Shown here: one piece after another, positions 24,750-32,592 of the stretch
Numbering within the stretch: position 1 is the first letter of the stretch
Layout: each line of letters begins with the position of its first letter
Source: Acidobacteriota bacterium
GTDB taxonomy: Bacteria; Acidobacteriota; UBA6911
Direction: 5' to 3'
NCBI GenBank assembly: GCA_012729555.1
Contig: JAAYCX010000055.1
Coordinates: 1 to 35,687, forward strand
DNA: 35,687 nucleotides
Notes under the pieces: generated by a model
Database searches by the model: none
What the model was told of the DNA's origin: nothing
What the model saw: the letters and a program-made list of their open reading frames with translations, nothing else
Made by a program: the position numbers and the translations under genes

Positions 24750-26525
24750 ATGGCACGACAGGGAGGGAGATCGACGACATCGCTGGTTGCGGTCCTGGAC
24801 CCGCGCGGGCAGCCCACGGCCGAGGTGGAGCCCCTTCCCCTGGCCCCCCGCCTGGACACCCTGCGGGGGCGGACGGTCTATTTCATCGACGTCGGGTTCG
24901 GCGGGGGCTGGGAGTTTCTCGAGGAGGCGGTGGACTGGTTCCACCGCCATCTTCCCGAGGTGAAGACGGTGCTCGAGCGGAAAAGGGGGATCATGTTCGC
25001 CGACGAGCCGGAGACATGGGCCAGAATCCAACAGGACGGGGACGCCGTGGTCTTCGGCGTGGGGGGTTGAGACGGGTGCACGGCGAGTGTCGCCGCCCAT
25101 TGCAGGGAACTGGAATCGAAATACGGCGTCCCCACCGCCCCGCTGGCCAGCGCCCGCTTCGCCGACTACGCGGAGCGCGATGCCCTCAACCACGGGATGA
25201 AGCTGCGCTTCACCTTCCCCCCCTATCCCCTTGTGGGAAGGCCGCGGGAGGTGCTCCGCCGCTACGTCGAGGGGAACGACGCCGTTACCGGGCGCCCGTT
25301 GATGCCCCAGGTCGTCGAGGCGCTGACGGCCCCCCTGACGGAGGAGGAACGGCACCCGCGGGCGGCCCGGCAGGCCCCCCGCCCGAGGCTGCTCCAGCCG
25401 GACACCGAGGAGAACCTCCACCGGCTCTTCCTCGAAAGCGGCTGGACCGACGGGGCCCCCATCGTCCTTCCCACCGAGGAGCGGGTGGCGCACATGCTCA
25501 CCGGGACCGCGGCCGACCCCGGTGAGGTGGTGGGGCGCATGTCGGTCACTATCCACCAGGAGAAGCTCGAATACACCGTGGAGAAGGTGGCCGTAAGCGC
25601 GGTGATGGCGGGGGCCGGCCCCGAACACCTCCCCGTAATCCTGGCGCTCGCGGCCAGCGGCGAGTGCTCCATGCCCAGCTCCACCACCTCCTTCGGCAGG
25701 ATGGCGGTGGTGAACGGGCCGATCCGGGAGGAGATCGGCATGAATTCGGGCCTGGGTGCCCTCAGCCCCTTCAACCATGCCAACACGGTGATCGGGAGGG
25801 CGTGGACCCTCATGACCCTGAACCTGGGGGACGCCCGGCTGGGGGAGACCTTCATGGGGTCGACGGGCAACAACCTGAATTACCAGAACATGCTCTTCGC
25901 CGAGAACGAGGAACGCAGCATCTGGGCCCCCTTCCACGTGCGGCGGGGGTTCGGGCGGGAGGAAAGCGTCCTCAGCCTCTTCCAGGGGTGGAGCGTCGTC
26001 AACAGCATGGGAGCGGCCGGGTGCCGCCGCCCGGCCGAGGAGGAGACCCTGATCCTCATGAATGCCTTCCCCGGAATGCACGGGGCCCTCACCCTGGTGA
26101 TGGACCCCCTCGTGGCCCGGCACCTCGAGGAGCGGGGGTTTGACGGTCCGGAGAGCCTCGCGCGCTACCTGTCGGAAAACTTCCGGATGCCCGCCGGGCA
26201 GTTCTGGGGGTCCGACGTCGTCTATTCCCTGGTGGAGCCCTCCGCGCGCGCCGGGGTGCAGCCCTACGCCTCCTGGCTCGACCTCCCCGGCGACACGCCC
26301 GTCGCCCCCTACACCTCCCCCGACAATATCCACGTCGTGGTGGCGGGGGGGGAAACCCAGGCGCTGTGGCTCACCACCGACATGTGGCACACCGGGTCGG
26401 TGTCGATCGACCGGTGGAGGCCCGCAGGCGGCGTGTACCGGGAGGATGAACGGGCGGGGCGGCGGCGCGACGCGCGCCGGAAGCGGCATGCGGCCGCGCT
26501 CAGGGCTTCCGGCTACGATCTCTAG
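24750..26525 (+). CDS. Predicted selenoprotein: UGSC-like domain fused to a large unknown domain
   Basis: One 591-residue product if the in-frame UGA at codon 107 is read as selenocysteine. AAAGGAGG six bases before ATG 24750 is the best ribosome binding site in the area. The N-terminal domain (about 10-210) starts with VAVLDPRG and LAPRLDTLRG and reaches VVFGVGG-Sec107-DGC110, matching the (U/C)-x-x-C site of the UGSC (seleno)protein family, with LESKYGVPTAPL after it. The domain continues in the same frame past the UGA without other stops. The second domain (about 215-590) begins LFLESGWTDGAPIVLPTEERV and contains VEKVAVSAVMAG and VVNGPIREEIGMNSG; I recall such proteins beside UGSC genes but know no function. 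A Sec-Cys redox centre suggests an oxidoreductase. The alternative is a gene broken by a nonsense mutation. Confidence 0.8.
25068..25070 (+). other. In-frame UGA, predicted selenocysteine codon
   Basis: UGA is codon 107 of the gene that begins at 24750. The frame before it is open for 106 codons from a strong start, and the frame after it is open for another 484 codons, with codon usage of the same GC-rich type on both sides. The UGA falls exactly where UGSC-family proteins have Sec or Cys, two residues before a Cys. Confidence 0.78.
25071..25104 (+). promoter_or_regulatory. Candidate bacterial SECIS element
   Basis: CGGCGA (25081-25086) and TCGCCG (25090-25095) form a perfect 6-bp stem with the apical loop GTG, 16 bases after the UGA. 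The stem can be extended below by GGG (25074-25076) with CCC (25096-25098), or alternatively by TGCA with TGCA (25077-25080, 25101-25104). A short stem close to the UGA with G as first loop base is what the elongation factor SelB recognises in bacterial SECIS models. High GC makes hairpins common, so this is supportive, not proof. Confidence 0.65.
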
Positions 26526-26556
26526 CCCCCCTTCCCCCGTGTGCTACCATTCGGGG

Positions 26557-27078
26557 ATGAGATGGCTTCTGCTGCTGCTGTTGCTCGGATCCGCCGCGGC
26601 CGCGGGGCTCGAAAAAGCGCCCGCGGATGAGGGGGTCTACGTGCTCCGCGGGGGCACGGAGTGGGTGGAACTCGAGCCCGCCCCGGTCGCCGGGACGCGG
26701 ATCCGGGGCCTCGAGACCTTCATCGAAAGCGGCGGGTACACCCGCTTTTTCGTGGATACCGAGCTCGAGGGGGCGAAGGCCGCGCGGCGCACGACCGATC
26801 GGTTCCCGCGCTTTTTCTGCCGCGGGCCGTTTTCCCCCGCCGACCTCCTGATCGTCCGGCTCACGCTCCAGGGGGGACGGCGGCTCAGCCGGACCTCCCC
26901 CGCGGCGGCCTCGATGACGAACAAGCCGGGATTTCCCCAGGAGGACCTCGTCCGGCTCCGGACGTCGGCCCGGGACGACGGCTCCTTCCTCGCCGTTCCC
27001 GAGGACCCTCTCCCCCCCGGCGAATATCTCCTGGTGACGGGCGACGTCGGCTCCGGGCGCGATTTCGGCGTCGATTAG
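26557..27078 (+). CDS. Small secreted protein of unknown function
   Basis: A 173-residue protein with a clear signal peptide (MRWLLLLLLLGSAAAAG, cleavage near Ala16). The mature part is beta-rich and has no motif I recognise. It has one Cys (in FFCRGPF) and ends SGRDFGVD. The phrases VYVLRGGTEWVELEP and PPGEYLLVTGDVG resemble repeated beta-sandwich envelope proteins. It lies 31 bases after the selenoprotein gene. The ribosome binding site is weak (GGGG directly before ATG), and TACCAT six bases before the start might be a -10 box of a leaderless transcript, without a good -35. Confidence 0.68.
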   Translation: MRWLLLLLLLGSAAAAGLEKAPADEGVYVLRGGTEWVELEPAPVAGTRIRGLETFIESGGYTRFFVDTELEGAKAARRTTDRFPRFFCRGPFSPADLLIVRLTLQGGRRLSRTSPAAASMTNKPGFPQEDLVRLRTSARDDGSFLAVPEDPLPPGEYLLVTGDVGSGRDFGVD

Positions 27079-27127
27079 GCCTCCGGCGCGGTGCCGGTTT
27101 ATGCTATTTTTGAGGGGGAGGAAAGCG

Positions 27128-27397
27128 ATGAGCGTTACGGTCCGCATCCCTGCAATCATCCGCCAGTTCACCGGGCAGGAGTCGGAGGTCCGGCTGGAAG
27201 GGAAGACGGTGGGCGAGGTCCTGGAGACCTTCAAGGCCCGGTTCCCCGCGGCCGGGGAGCGCTTCTTCTCGGAGCGGACCCTGCGCTACATGAACCTCTA
27301 CCTGAACGAGGAGGATGTCCGCTCGCTCGCCAACCTCGAGACCCCGGTGGGGGACTCGGACGTCCTGTCGATAGTATTCGCCGTGGCCGGCGGGTAG
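27128..27397 (+). CDS. MoaD/ThiS-family ubiquitin-like sulfur carrier
   Basis: An 89-residue protein with the beta-grasp pattern of small sulfur carriers: strand VTVRIPAIIRQFTG, helix VGEVLETFKARFP, then YLNEEDVRSL and a C-terminal SIVFAVAGG. The final Gly-Gly is the site that is adenylated and turned into a thiocarboxylate in MoaD, ThiS and CysO. No E1-like activating enzyme, MoaE or ThiG lies next to it, so the pathway (molybdopterin, thiamine, cysteine or other) is open. I start at ATG 27128 with GGGGGAGGAAAG upstream rather than at an ATG nine codons earlier. It ends one base before the converging racemase gene. Confidence 0.87.
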   Translation: MSVTVRIPAIIRQFTGQESEVRLEGKTVGEVLETFKARFPAAGERFFSERTLRYMNLYLNEEDVRSLANLETPVGDSDVLSIVFAVAGG

Positions 27398-27398
27398 A

Positions 27399-28109
27399 TC
27401 AGGCCCCGCCCCCTTCTTTCCCCAGCGCCCAGTCGACCGCCGCTTCCGCAAGGATTTCCGTCGCATCGAAAGTGGGGTACCCCGCGGCTTCGGGGTCGAA
27501 CGCCAGCGGGATTTCGGTGCAGCCCAGGATCACCGCCTGCGCCCCCCGGCGCACGAGGCTCCTTCCCGCCCGGTGAAAGATTTCCCGCGTGCTTGCATCG
27601 TGGGCGCCCGCCTTGACCTGCATGATGGCGCGGTGCAGCCGCTCCTGTCCCGGTGCGCCGGGGACCAGGACCCGGAGCCCGGCCGACTCCAGGGTACGGT
27701 GATACACGCGGCCGAGCACCGTGCCCGAGGCCGCCAGCAGCCCCACCCTTTTGAGCGGCGGCCTTCGCTTCACGACCCTGCGGCAGGTTTCCCCGATCAT
27801 GTCGAGGATCGGGATGCCGATGCGCGGGGCGATTTCGGGGAGAAAATGGTGGGAGGCGTTGCAGGGGATGGCGATGATGCCGGCGCCCGCGCGCTCGAGC
27901 ACTCGCGCCGACTCGACCAGCGCCTCGAGCGGGCTCGGCCCCTCGCCCAGGATCGCCAGGGTCCGGTCGGGGATCTTGGGGTTGGAATAGATGAGGACCC
28001 GGGGGTGGTCCTGGTCTTTCCGCGCCGGGACGAGGCGGATGATGCGATCATACAGGTCCAGCGTCGCCTCCGGCCCCATCCCTCCAAGGATCCCTATCAT
28101 CCGGTCCAT
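27399..28109 (-). CDS. Aspartate/glutamate racemase family protein
   Basis: A 236-residue enzyme of the cofactor-independent Asp/Glu racemase family, which moves a proton with two cysteines. Both are present: Cys83 in IPCNASHHF and Cys197 in LGCTEIPL. The opening MIGILGGMGPEAT is typical of aspartate racemases, so D-aspartate production is more likely than D-glutamate for the cell wall, though YgeA-type broad racemases share these motifs. Two starts are possible, ATG 28109 and ATG 28100. Neither has a ribosome binding site, and a TATAAT box lies only six bases before ATG 28109, suggesting a leaderless mRNA that begins at that ATG. Confidence 0.9.
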   Translation of the reverse strand: MDRMIGILGGMGPEATLDLYDRIIRLVPARKDQDHPRVLIYSNPKIPDRTLAILGEGPSPLEALVESARVLERAGAGIIAIPCNASHHFLPEIAPRIGIPILDMIGETCRRVVKRRPPLKRVGLLAASGTVLGRVYHRTLESAGLRVLVPGAPGQERLHRAIMQVKAGAHDASTREIFHRAGRSLVRRGAQAVILGCTEIPLAFDPEAAGYPTFDATEILAEAAVDWALGKEGGGA

Positions 28110-28115
28110 TTGCGG

Positions 28116-28144
28116 ATTATAGGGCCGCCGCAGGGCGGCCGCAA
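28116..28144 (-). promoter_or_regulatory. Promoter for a leaderless racemase transcript
   Basis: On the - strand TTGCGG (28139-28144) and TATAAT (28116-28121) are 17 bases apart. The -10 box ends six bases before ATG 28109, so transcription should start at or next to the A of the ATG. Confidence 0.7.
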
Positions 28145-28369
28145 GGGCCGGCTCGAGCCGGAATTTTTCGCCCATTTCCCCCCGCCCCGGTTAGATAAGG
28201 GGATCCCCCGGACCGGGACCGGAAAATCGGTACATAAAACCCTCCCCGGTGCCGATAACTATACCCGACGAGCGGATGCGTCCGCGCGGGCATCCCCTTT
28301 TTCCGGGGAGGTGCGCCGGCGGAAGTGCCGCGGGCCGGGGATTCCTGCGGGAGGGGATCGGACAGGGCA

Positions 28370-30100
28370 ATGGCCACTCAAATCGGAGAATTGCTGATCA
28401 AGGAAAGCCTCCTGACCCAGGAGCAGCTCCACCTCGCTCTCAAGCACCAGCGGGAGAACGGCGGGAGGCTGGGGTCGATCCTCATCCAGCTCGGGTTCGT
28501 CGAGGACGACGACATCACCTCCCTGTTGAGCCGGAAATACGGGGTGCCTTCCATCAACCTGGCCTATTTCGAGATCGACCCCTCGGTCATCAAGCTGATC
28601 CCGATGGAGGTGGCCCAGAAGTACATGGTCATCCCGCTGAGCCGGGTGGGGAGCACCCTGACGGTGGCCAGTACCGACCCGACCAACGTCTTCGCCCTGG
28701 ACGACATCAAGTTCATGACCGGCTTCAACGTCGAGCCGGTGGTCGCCACCGAGGCGTCGGTCCTGGAGGCGCTCGAAAAGTACTACGGGACGGCCCATTC
28801 CATCGAGCTGAAAAAGGTCTACGAGGCGATCGCGCAGGGGGACAAGGACAGCCTGGAGCTCAACCTGGAAGCGGGCGGGGACGAGGAAGAGGTCTCCATC
28901 GACCAGCTGCAGCGCTCGAGCGAAGACGCCCCCATCATCAAGCTGGTGAACCTGATCCTGTCGGAATCGCTCAAGCGGGGGGCCAGCGACATCCATATCG
29001 AGCCCTACGAAAGGGATTTCCGGGTGCGCTTCCGGATCGACGGCATCCTCTACAACATGATGAGCCCGCCGCTGAAGCTGAGGGACGCCATCACTTCGCG
29101 CGTGAAGATCATGGCGAAGATGGACATTTCCGAAAAACGGCTCCCCCAGGACGGCCGGATCAAGATCCGGACCTCGTCGGGCGGCAGGAAAAAGGAGATC
29201 GATTACCGCGTCTCCTCCCTCCCGACCCTGTTCGGCGAAAAGATCGTGCTCCGGATCCTCGACAAGGACGTGCTGCCGCTCGACATGAGCATGCTGGGGT
29301 TCGAGCAGAGTTCGCTCCGGAAGATCGAGGCCGCCATCGCCAAGCCTTACGGGATGGTGCTGGTCACCGGCCCCACCGGCAGCGGCAAGACCTCCACCCT
29401 GTACGCGTCGCTCAACCGGTTGAACACCCCCGAAACCAACATCATGACGGCCGAGGACCCCGTCGAGTACAACTTCCGGGGGATCAACCAGGTCCAGATC
29501 AAGGAACAGATCGGGCTGACCTTCGCAGCCGCCCTCCGCTCCTTCCTCCGGCAGGACCCGAACATCATCCTGGTCGGGGAGATCCGCGATTTCGAGACCA
29601 CCGAAATCGCCATCAAGGCGGCGCTCACGGGCCACCTGGTGCTGTCGAGCATCCACACCAACGACGCCCCGTCGACCATCTCCCGGCTGCTCAACATGGG
29701 GATCGAGCCCTTCCTGGTGGCGACATCGGTGCACCTGATCTGCGCCCAGCGCCTGATCCGCAAGATCTGCCCGGAGTGCAAAGCGGAGGTCAAGACCCCC
29801 GTCCCGGCCCTCGTCAAGGCCGGGTTTTCGGCCGAAGAGGCCGAGACGCTGCGCACCTTCAAGGGGGAGGGGTGCAAGACCTGCAACGACACCGGCTACA
29901 AGGGCCGGGTCGGCATGTACGAAGTGATGGAAATCAGCGAAGCGATCCAGGAGCTGATCCTCATCGGGGCCTCGGCCCGGGAGATCCGCCAGAAGGCGGT
30001 GGAGGAGGGGATGCTCACGTTGCGCCAGAGCGGCCTTGAGAAGATCCGCGCCGGGATGACGACGCTCGACGAAGTGCTGCGGGAGACCGTGGAGGTCTAG
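28370..30100 (+). CDS. pilB: Type IV pilus assembly ATPase PilB
   Basis: A 576-residue cytosolic hexameric ATPase that powers pilus extension. The N-terminal MshEN/GspE_N domain (about 1-150) begins IGELLIKESLLTQEQLHLAL; such domains can bind cyclic di-GMP. The ATPase core has Walker A GPTGSGKT (334-341) and a DPVEY/GEIRD region, and a zinc tetracysteine site Cys467/470/502/505 typical of PilB/GspE. The frame is open upstream to 28325, but ATG 28370 starts the conserved domain. First gene of the pilBTC-pilSR block. GspE is the closest alternative, but the immediately following pilT settles it as a pilus system. Confidence 0.95.
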   Translation: MATQIGELLIKESLLTQEQLHLALKHQRENGGRLGSILIQLGFVEDDDITSLLSRKYGVPSINLAYFEIDPSVIKLIPMEVAQKYMVIPLSRVGSTLTVASTDPTNVFALDDIKFMTGFNVEPVVATEASVLEALEKYYGTAHSIELKKVYEAIAQGDKDSLELNLEAGGDEEEVSIDQLQRSSEDAPIIKLVNLILSESLKRGASDIHIEPYERDFRVRFRIDGILYNMMSPPLKLRDAITSRVKIMAKMDISEKRLPQDGRIKIRTSSGGRKKEIDYRVSSLPTLFGEKIVLRILDKDVLPLDMSMLGFEQSSLRKIEAAIAKPYGMVLVTGPTGSGKTSTLYASLNRLNTPETNIMTAEDPVEYNFRGINQVQIKEQIGLTFAAALRSFLRQDPNIILVGEIRDFETTEIAIKAALTGHLVLSSIHTNDAPSTISRLLNMGIEPFLVATSVHLICAQRLIRKICPECKAEVKTPVPALVKAGFSAEEAETLRTFKGEGCKTCNDTGYKGRVGMYEVMEISEAIQELILIGASAREIRQKAVEEGMLTLRQSGLEKIRAGMTTLDEVLRETVEV

Positions 30101-30133
30101 CGGGCGCACAACGACATTGCGAGGAGTGAAACG

Positions 30134-31261
30134 ATGGCCACCTTGCCCGAACTGCTACAGAAAACGCTCCAGTCCGGGGCTTCCGACCTTCACCTGACCA
30201 CGGGGGTGCCCCCCCAGATCCGCGTGGACGGCCGGCTGCGGCCGGTCAACGACGAGATCCTGGCCGCCGCCGACACCAAGCGGCTGGCCTACAGCGTCAT
30301 GACCGACGGGCAGAAGCACCAGTTCGAGGAAAAGTGGGAAATCGACTTCTCCTTCGGCATCAAGGATCTGTGCCGGTTCCGCGCCAACGTCTTCAACCAG
30401 CGGGGGGCGGTCGCCGCGGTGTTCCGCATCATCCCGTTCGAGGTCAAGGGGTTCCAGAGCCTCAACCTCCCCCCCGTGGTGGAGAAGCTGTGCGACAAGC
30501 CGCGCGGGCTGATCCTGGTTACGGGGCCCACCGGGAGCGGGAAATCGACCACGCTGGCGGCCATGATCGACAAGATCAACTGCGAGCGGAACGAGCACAT
30601 CCTGACGATCGAGGACCCGATCGAGTTCCTCCACTCCCACAAGAGCTGCATCGTCAACCAGCGGGAGGTCAGCGCCGACACCCACTCCTTTTCCGACGCG
30701 CTCCGGGTGGCGCTGCGCGAGGACCCCGACGTGGTGCTGATCGGCGAAATGCGCGACCTGGAAACGGTGGAGGCCGCGCTGCGCATCGCCGAGACCGGAC
30801 ACCTGACCCTGGCCACGCTCCATACCAACAGCGCCGCCAGCACCATCAACCGGATCGTCGACATCTTCCCCTCCGGGCAGCAGCCGCAGATCCGGGCCCA
30901 GCTGAGCCTGGTCCTGGAGGGGATCCTCTGCCAGGCGCTGATCCCGCGGGCGAGCGGCTCGGGGCGCGCCATGGCCATGGAGATCCTGGTGCCGACCACG
31001 GGGATCCGGAACCTGATCCGCGAGGACAAGATCCACCAGGTCTACAGCTCCATGCAGACGGGTCAGGACAAGTACGGCATGCAGACGTTCAACCAGTCGC
31101 TGTCGCACCTGGTCCTGACCAAGCAGATCAGCAGGGAAGACGCCCTCAACAAATCGTCGAACGCCGAAGAACTCCAGGACCTCATCCAGCGCGGGGTCGG
31201 GCTCAACCTGCAGGCCTCGGCCCACCGTCTGCAGCCGGCCGCGGCCGGAATGCGTCCATGA
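30134..31261 (+). CDS. pilT: Type IV pilus retraction ATPase PilT
   Basis: A 375-residue cytosolic hexameric ATPase that depolymerises the pilus, driving twitching motility and DNA uptake. It starts with the typical LLQKTLQSGASDLHLTTGVPPQIRVDG pattern, split here into conserved short blocks, has Walker A GPTGSGKS (131-138), a GEMRDLET Walker B region and the C-terminal GIRNLIRE block that corresponds to the AIRNLIRE motif needed for retraction. GAGGAG seven bases before ATG 30134. It lies 33 bases after pilB. Confidence 0.96.
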   Translation: MATLPELLQKTLQSGASDLHLTTGVPPQIRVDGRLRPVNDEILAAADTKRLAYSVMTDGQKHQFEEKWEIDFSFGIKDLCRFRANVFNQRGAVAAVFRIIPFEVKGFQSLNLPPVVEKLCDKPRGLILVTGPTGSGKSTTLAAMIDKINCERNEHILTIEDPIEFLHSHKSCIVNQREVSADTHSFSDALRVALREDPDVVLIGEMRDLETVEAALRIAETGHLTLATLHTNSAASTINRIVDIFPSGQQPQIRAQLSLVLEGILCQALIPRASGSGRAMAMEILVPTTGIRNLIREDKIHQVYSSMQTGQDKYGMQTFNQSLSHLVLTKQISREDALNKSSNAEELQDLIQRGVGLNLQASAHRLQPAAAGMRP

Positions 31262-31278
31262 TTCTGAAAGGATAAGCC

Positions 31279-32490
31279 ATGCCAACCTATGCATACCGCG
31301 GGCGAAACCTCCGAACCAACGAAAGCGTCCTGGGAGAACGTTTCGCCACCAGTCCCCAGGCCCTGGCCGGGCTGCTGCGGCGCGAACAGATCGCCCCGGC
31401 CTCCATCCGCGAGAAGAAGGCTTCGGGGCTCGATTTCTCCTTCAAGAAGAAGGTGTCGCAGAAGGAGGTCGCGATCTTCACCCGCCAGTTTTCGGTCATG
31501 CTGGGAGCCGGGCTCCCGCTGATCCAGGCCCTCGACGCCATCGGGAGCCAGCACCCGAACAAGGAGTTCAAGGCGGTGCTCGAGCAGATCAAGGGGGACG
31601 TGGAGTCGGGGACCACCCTTTCGGTCGCCATGGCGCGCCACCCCAAGGTGTTCGACAATCTCTACACCAACATGATCGCCGCGGGCGAATCGGGCGGCAT
31701 CCTGGAAACGATCCTGCAGCGGTTGAGCGTCTTCATCGAAAAAATCGTCAAGCTGAAGGGGGCGCTCAAGTCGGCCCTCATCTACCCGGCTACCATCCTG
31801 ACCATCGCCGTCGGGGTGGTGGCCGTCATCCTCTGGAAGGTGGTGCCGGTGTTCCGCACCCTCTACGAGGGGTTCAACGTCGACCTGCCGCTGTTGACGC
31901 GCGTCGTGATCGCCCTGTCGGAGATCGTGGAACGGTTCATGATCCCCATCGTCATCCTCGCCGCCCTGGCGGCCTTCGGCTTCAGGAGCTATTACAAGAC
32001 CGACAAGGGACGGCACGTGGTGGACAAGGCCATCCTGAAGATCCCGGTGATCGGGGAGGTGATCCGCAAGATCGGGATCGCCCGCTTCACCCGCACCCTG
32101 GCCACCCTGCTCTCGAGCGGCGTCCCGATCCTCGAGGGCCTCGAAGTCACGGCCAAGACCGCCGGGAACGCCATCCTCGAGGACGTCATCCTCGAGGTGC
32201 GCCAGCGGATCGAGGCGGGCGGGAACATGGCCGACCCGATGCGCCAGTCCAATTTCTTCCCCCCCATGGTGACGCAGATGGTGAGCGTGGGGGAATCGAC
32301 GGGCGAAATCGACTCCATGCTCACCAAGGTGGCCGACTACTACGAAGAAGAAGTCGACACCGTGATGGCCAACCTGATGACGATCCTGGAGCCGATCCTG
32401 ATGGTGTTCCTCGGCGTCGTCGTCGGCGGCATCGTCATCGCCATGTACCTCCCCCTCTTCAAGCTGATCCAGGTGCTGTCGGGAGGCTAA
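31279..32490 (+). CDS. pilC: Type IV pilus inner-membrane platform protein PilC
   Basis: A 403-residue polytopic membrane protein on which the PilB and PilT motors act. It shows the two GspF/T2SSF domains (about 70-190 and 273-395) with the repeated pattern FTRQFSVMLGAGLPLIQAL and FTRTLATLLSSGVPILEGL, and membrane helices near 170-195, 220-240 and 375-395. AAAGGA six bases before ATG 31279. The 17-base gap from pilT implies one transcript pilB-pilT-pilC. A GC-rich hairpin follows its stop. Confidence 0.96.
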   Translation: MPTYAYRGRNLRTNESVLGERFATSPQALAGLLRREQIAPASIREKKASGLDFSFKKKVSQKEVAIFTRQFSVMLGAGLPLIQALDAIGSQHPNKEFKAVLEQIKGDVESGTTLSVAMARHPKVFDNLYTNMIAAGESGGILETILQRLSVFIEKIVKLKGALKSALIYPATILTIAVGVVAVILWKVVPVFRTLYEGFNVDLPLLTRVVIALSEIVERFMIPIVILAALAAFGFRSYYKTDKGRHVVDKAILKIPVIGEVIRKIGIARFTRTLATLLSSGVPILEGLEVTAKTAGNAILEDVILEVRQRIEAGGNMADPMRQSNFFPPMVTQMVSVGESTGEIDSMLTKVADYYEEEVDTVMANLMTILEPILMVFLGVVVGGIVIAMYLPLFKLIQVLSGG

Positions 32491-32504
32491 GCGCACCCGG
32501 TGCC

Positions 32505-32526
32505 GGGGGGCGGCCCGCCGCCCCCC
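32505..32526 (+). terminator. Strong GC hairpin after pilC
   Basis: GGGGGGCGG (32505-32513) and CCGCCCCCC (32518-32526) form a perfect 9-bp stem with loop CCCG, 14 bases after the pilC stop. No T tract follows. It probably separates or tunes expression between pilBTC and the regulators pilSR. Confidence 0.45.
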
Positions 32527-32556
32527 GCGATCCCCCCCTCCCCCCCCATCCCGCTG

Positions 32557-32585
32557 TTTACTCCTTCCCCAAAAGTGTTTATCCT
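32557..32585 (+). promoter_or_regulatory. Weak candidate promoter of pilSR
   Basis: TTTACT (32557-32562) and TATCCT (32580-32585), 17 bases apart, each match four of six consensus bases. The -10 box ends seven bases before ATG 32593, again the spacing of a leaderless transcript. Confidence 0.35.
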
Positions 32586-32592
32586 CCCAGGT

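Noticed and set aside
24750-25070. Separate short gene ending at the UGA, with a second gene starting at ATG 25197
   Set aside because: The UGA lies in the active-site motif, the residues between it and ATG 25197 continue the same domain, and ATG 25197 has no good ribosome binding site.
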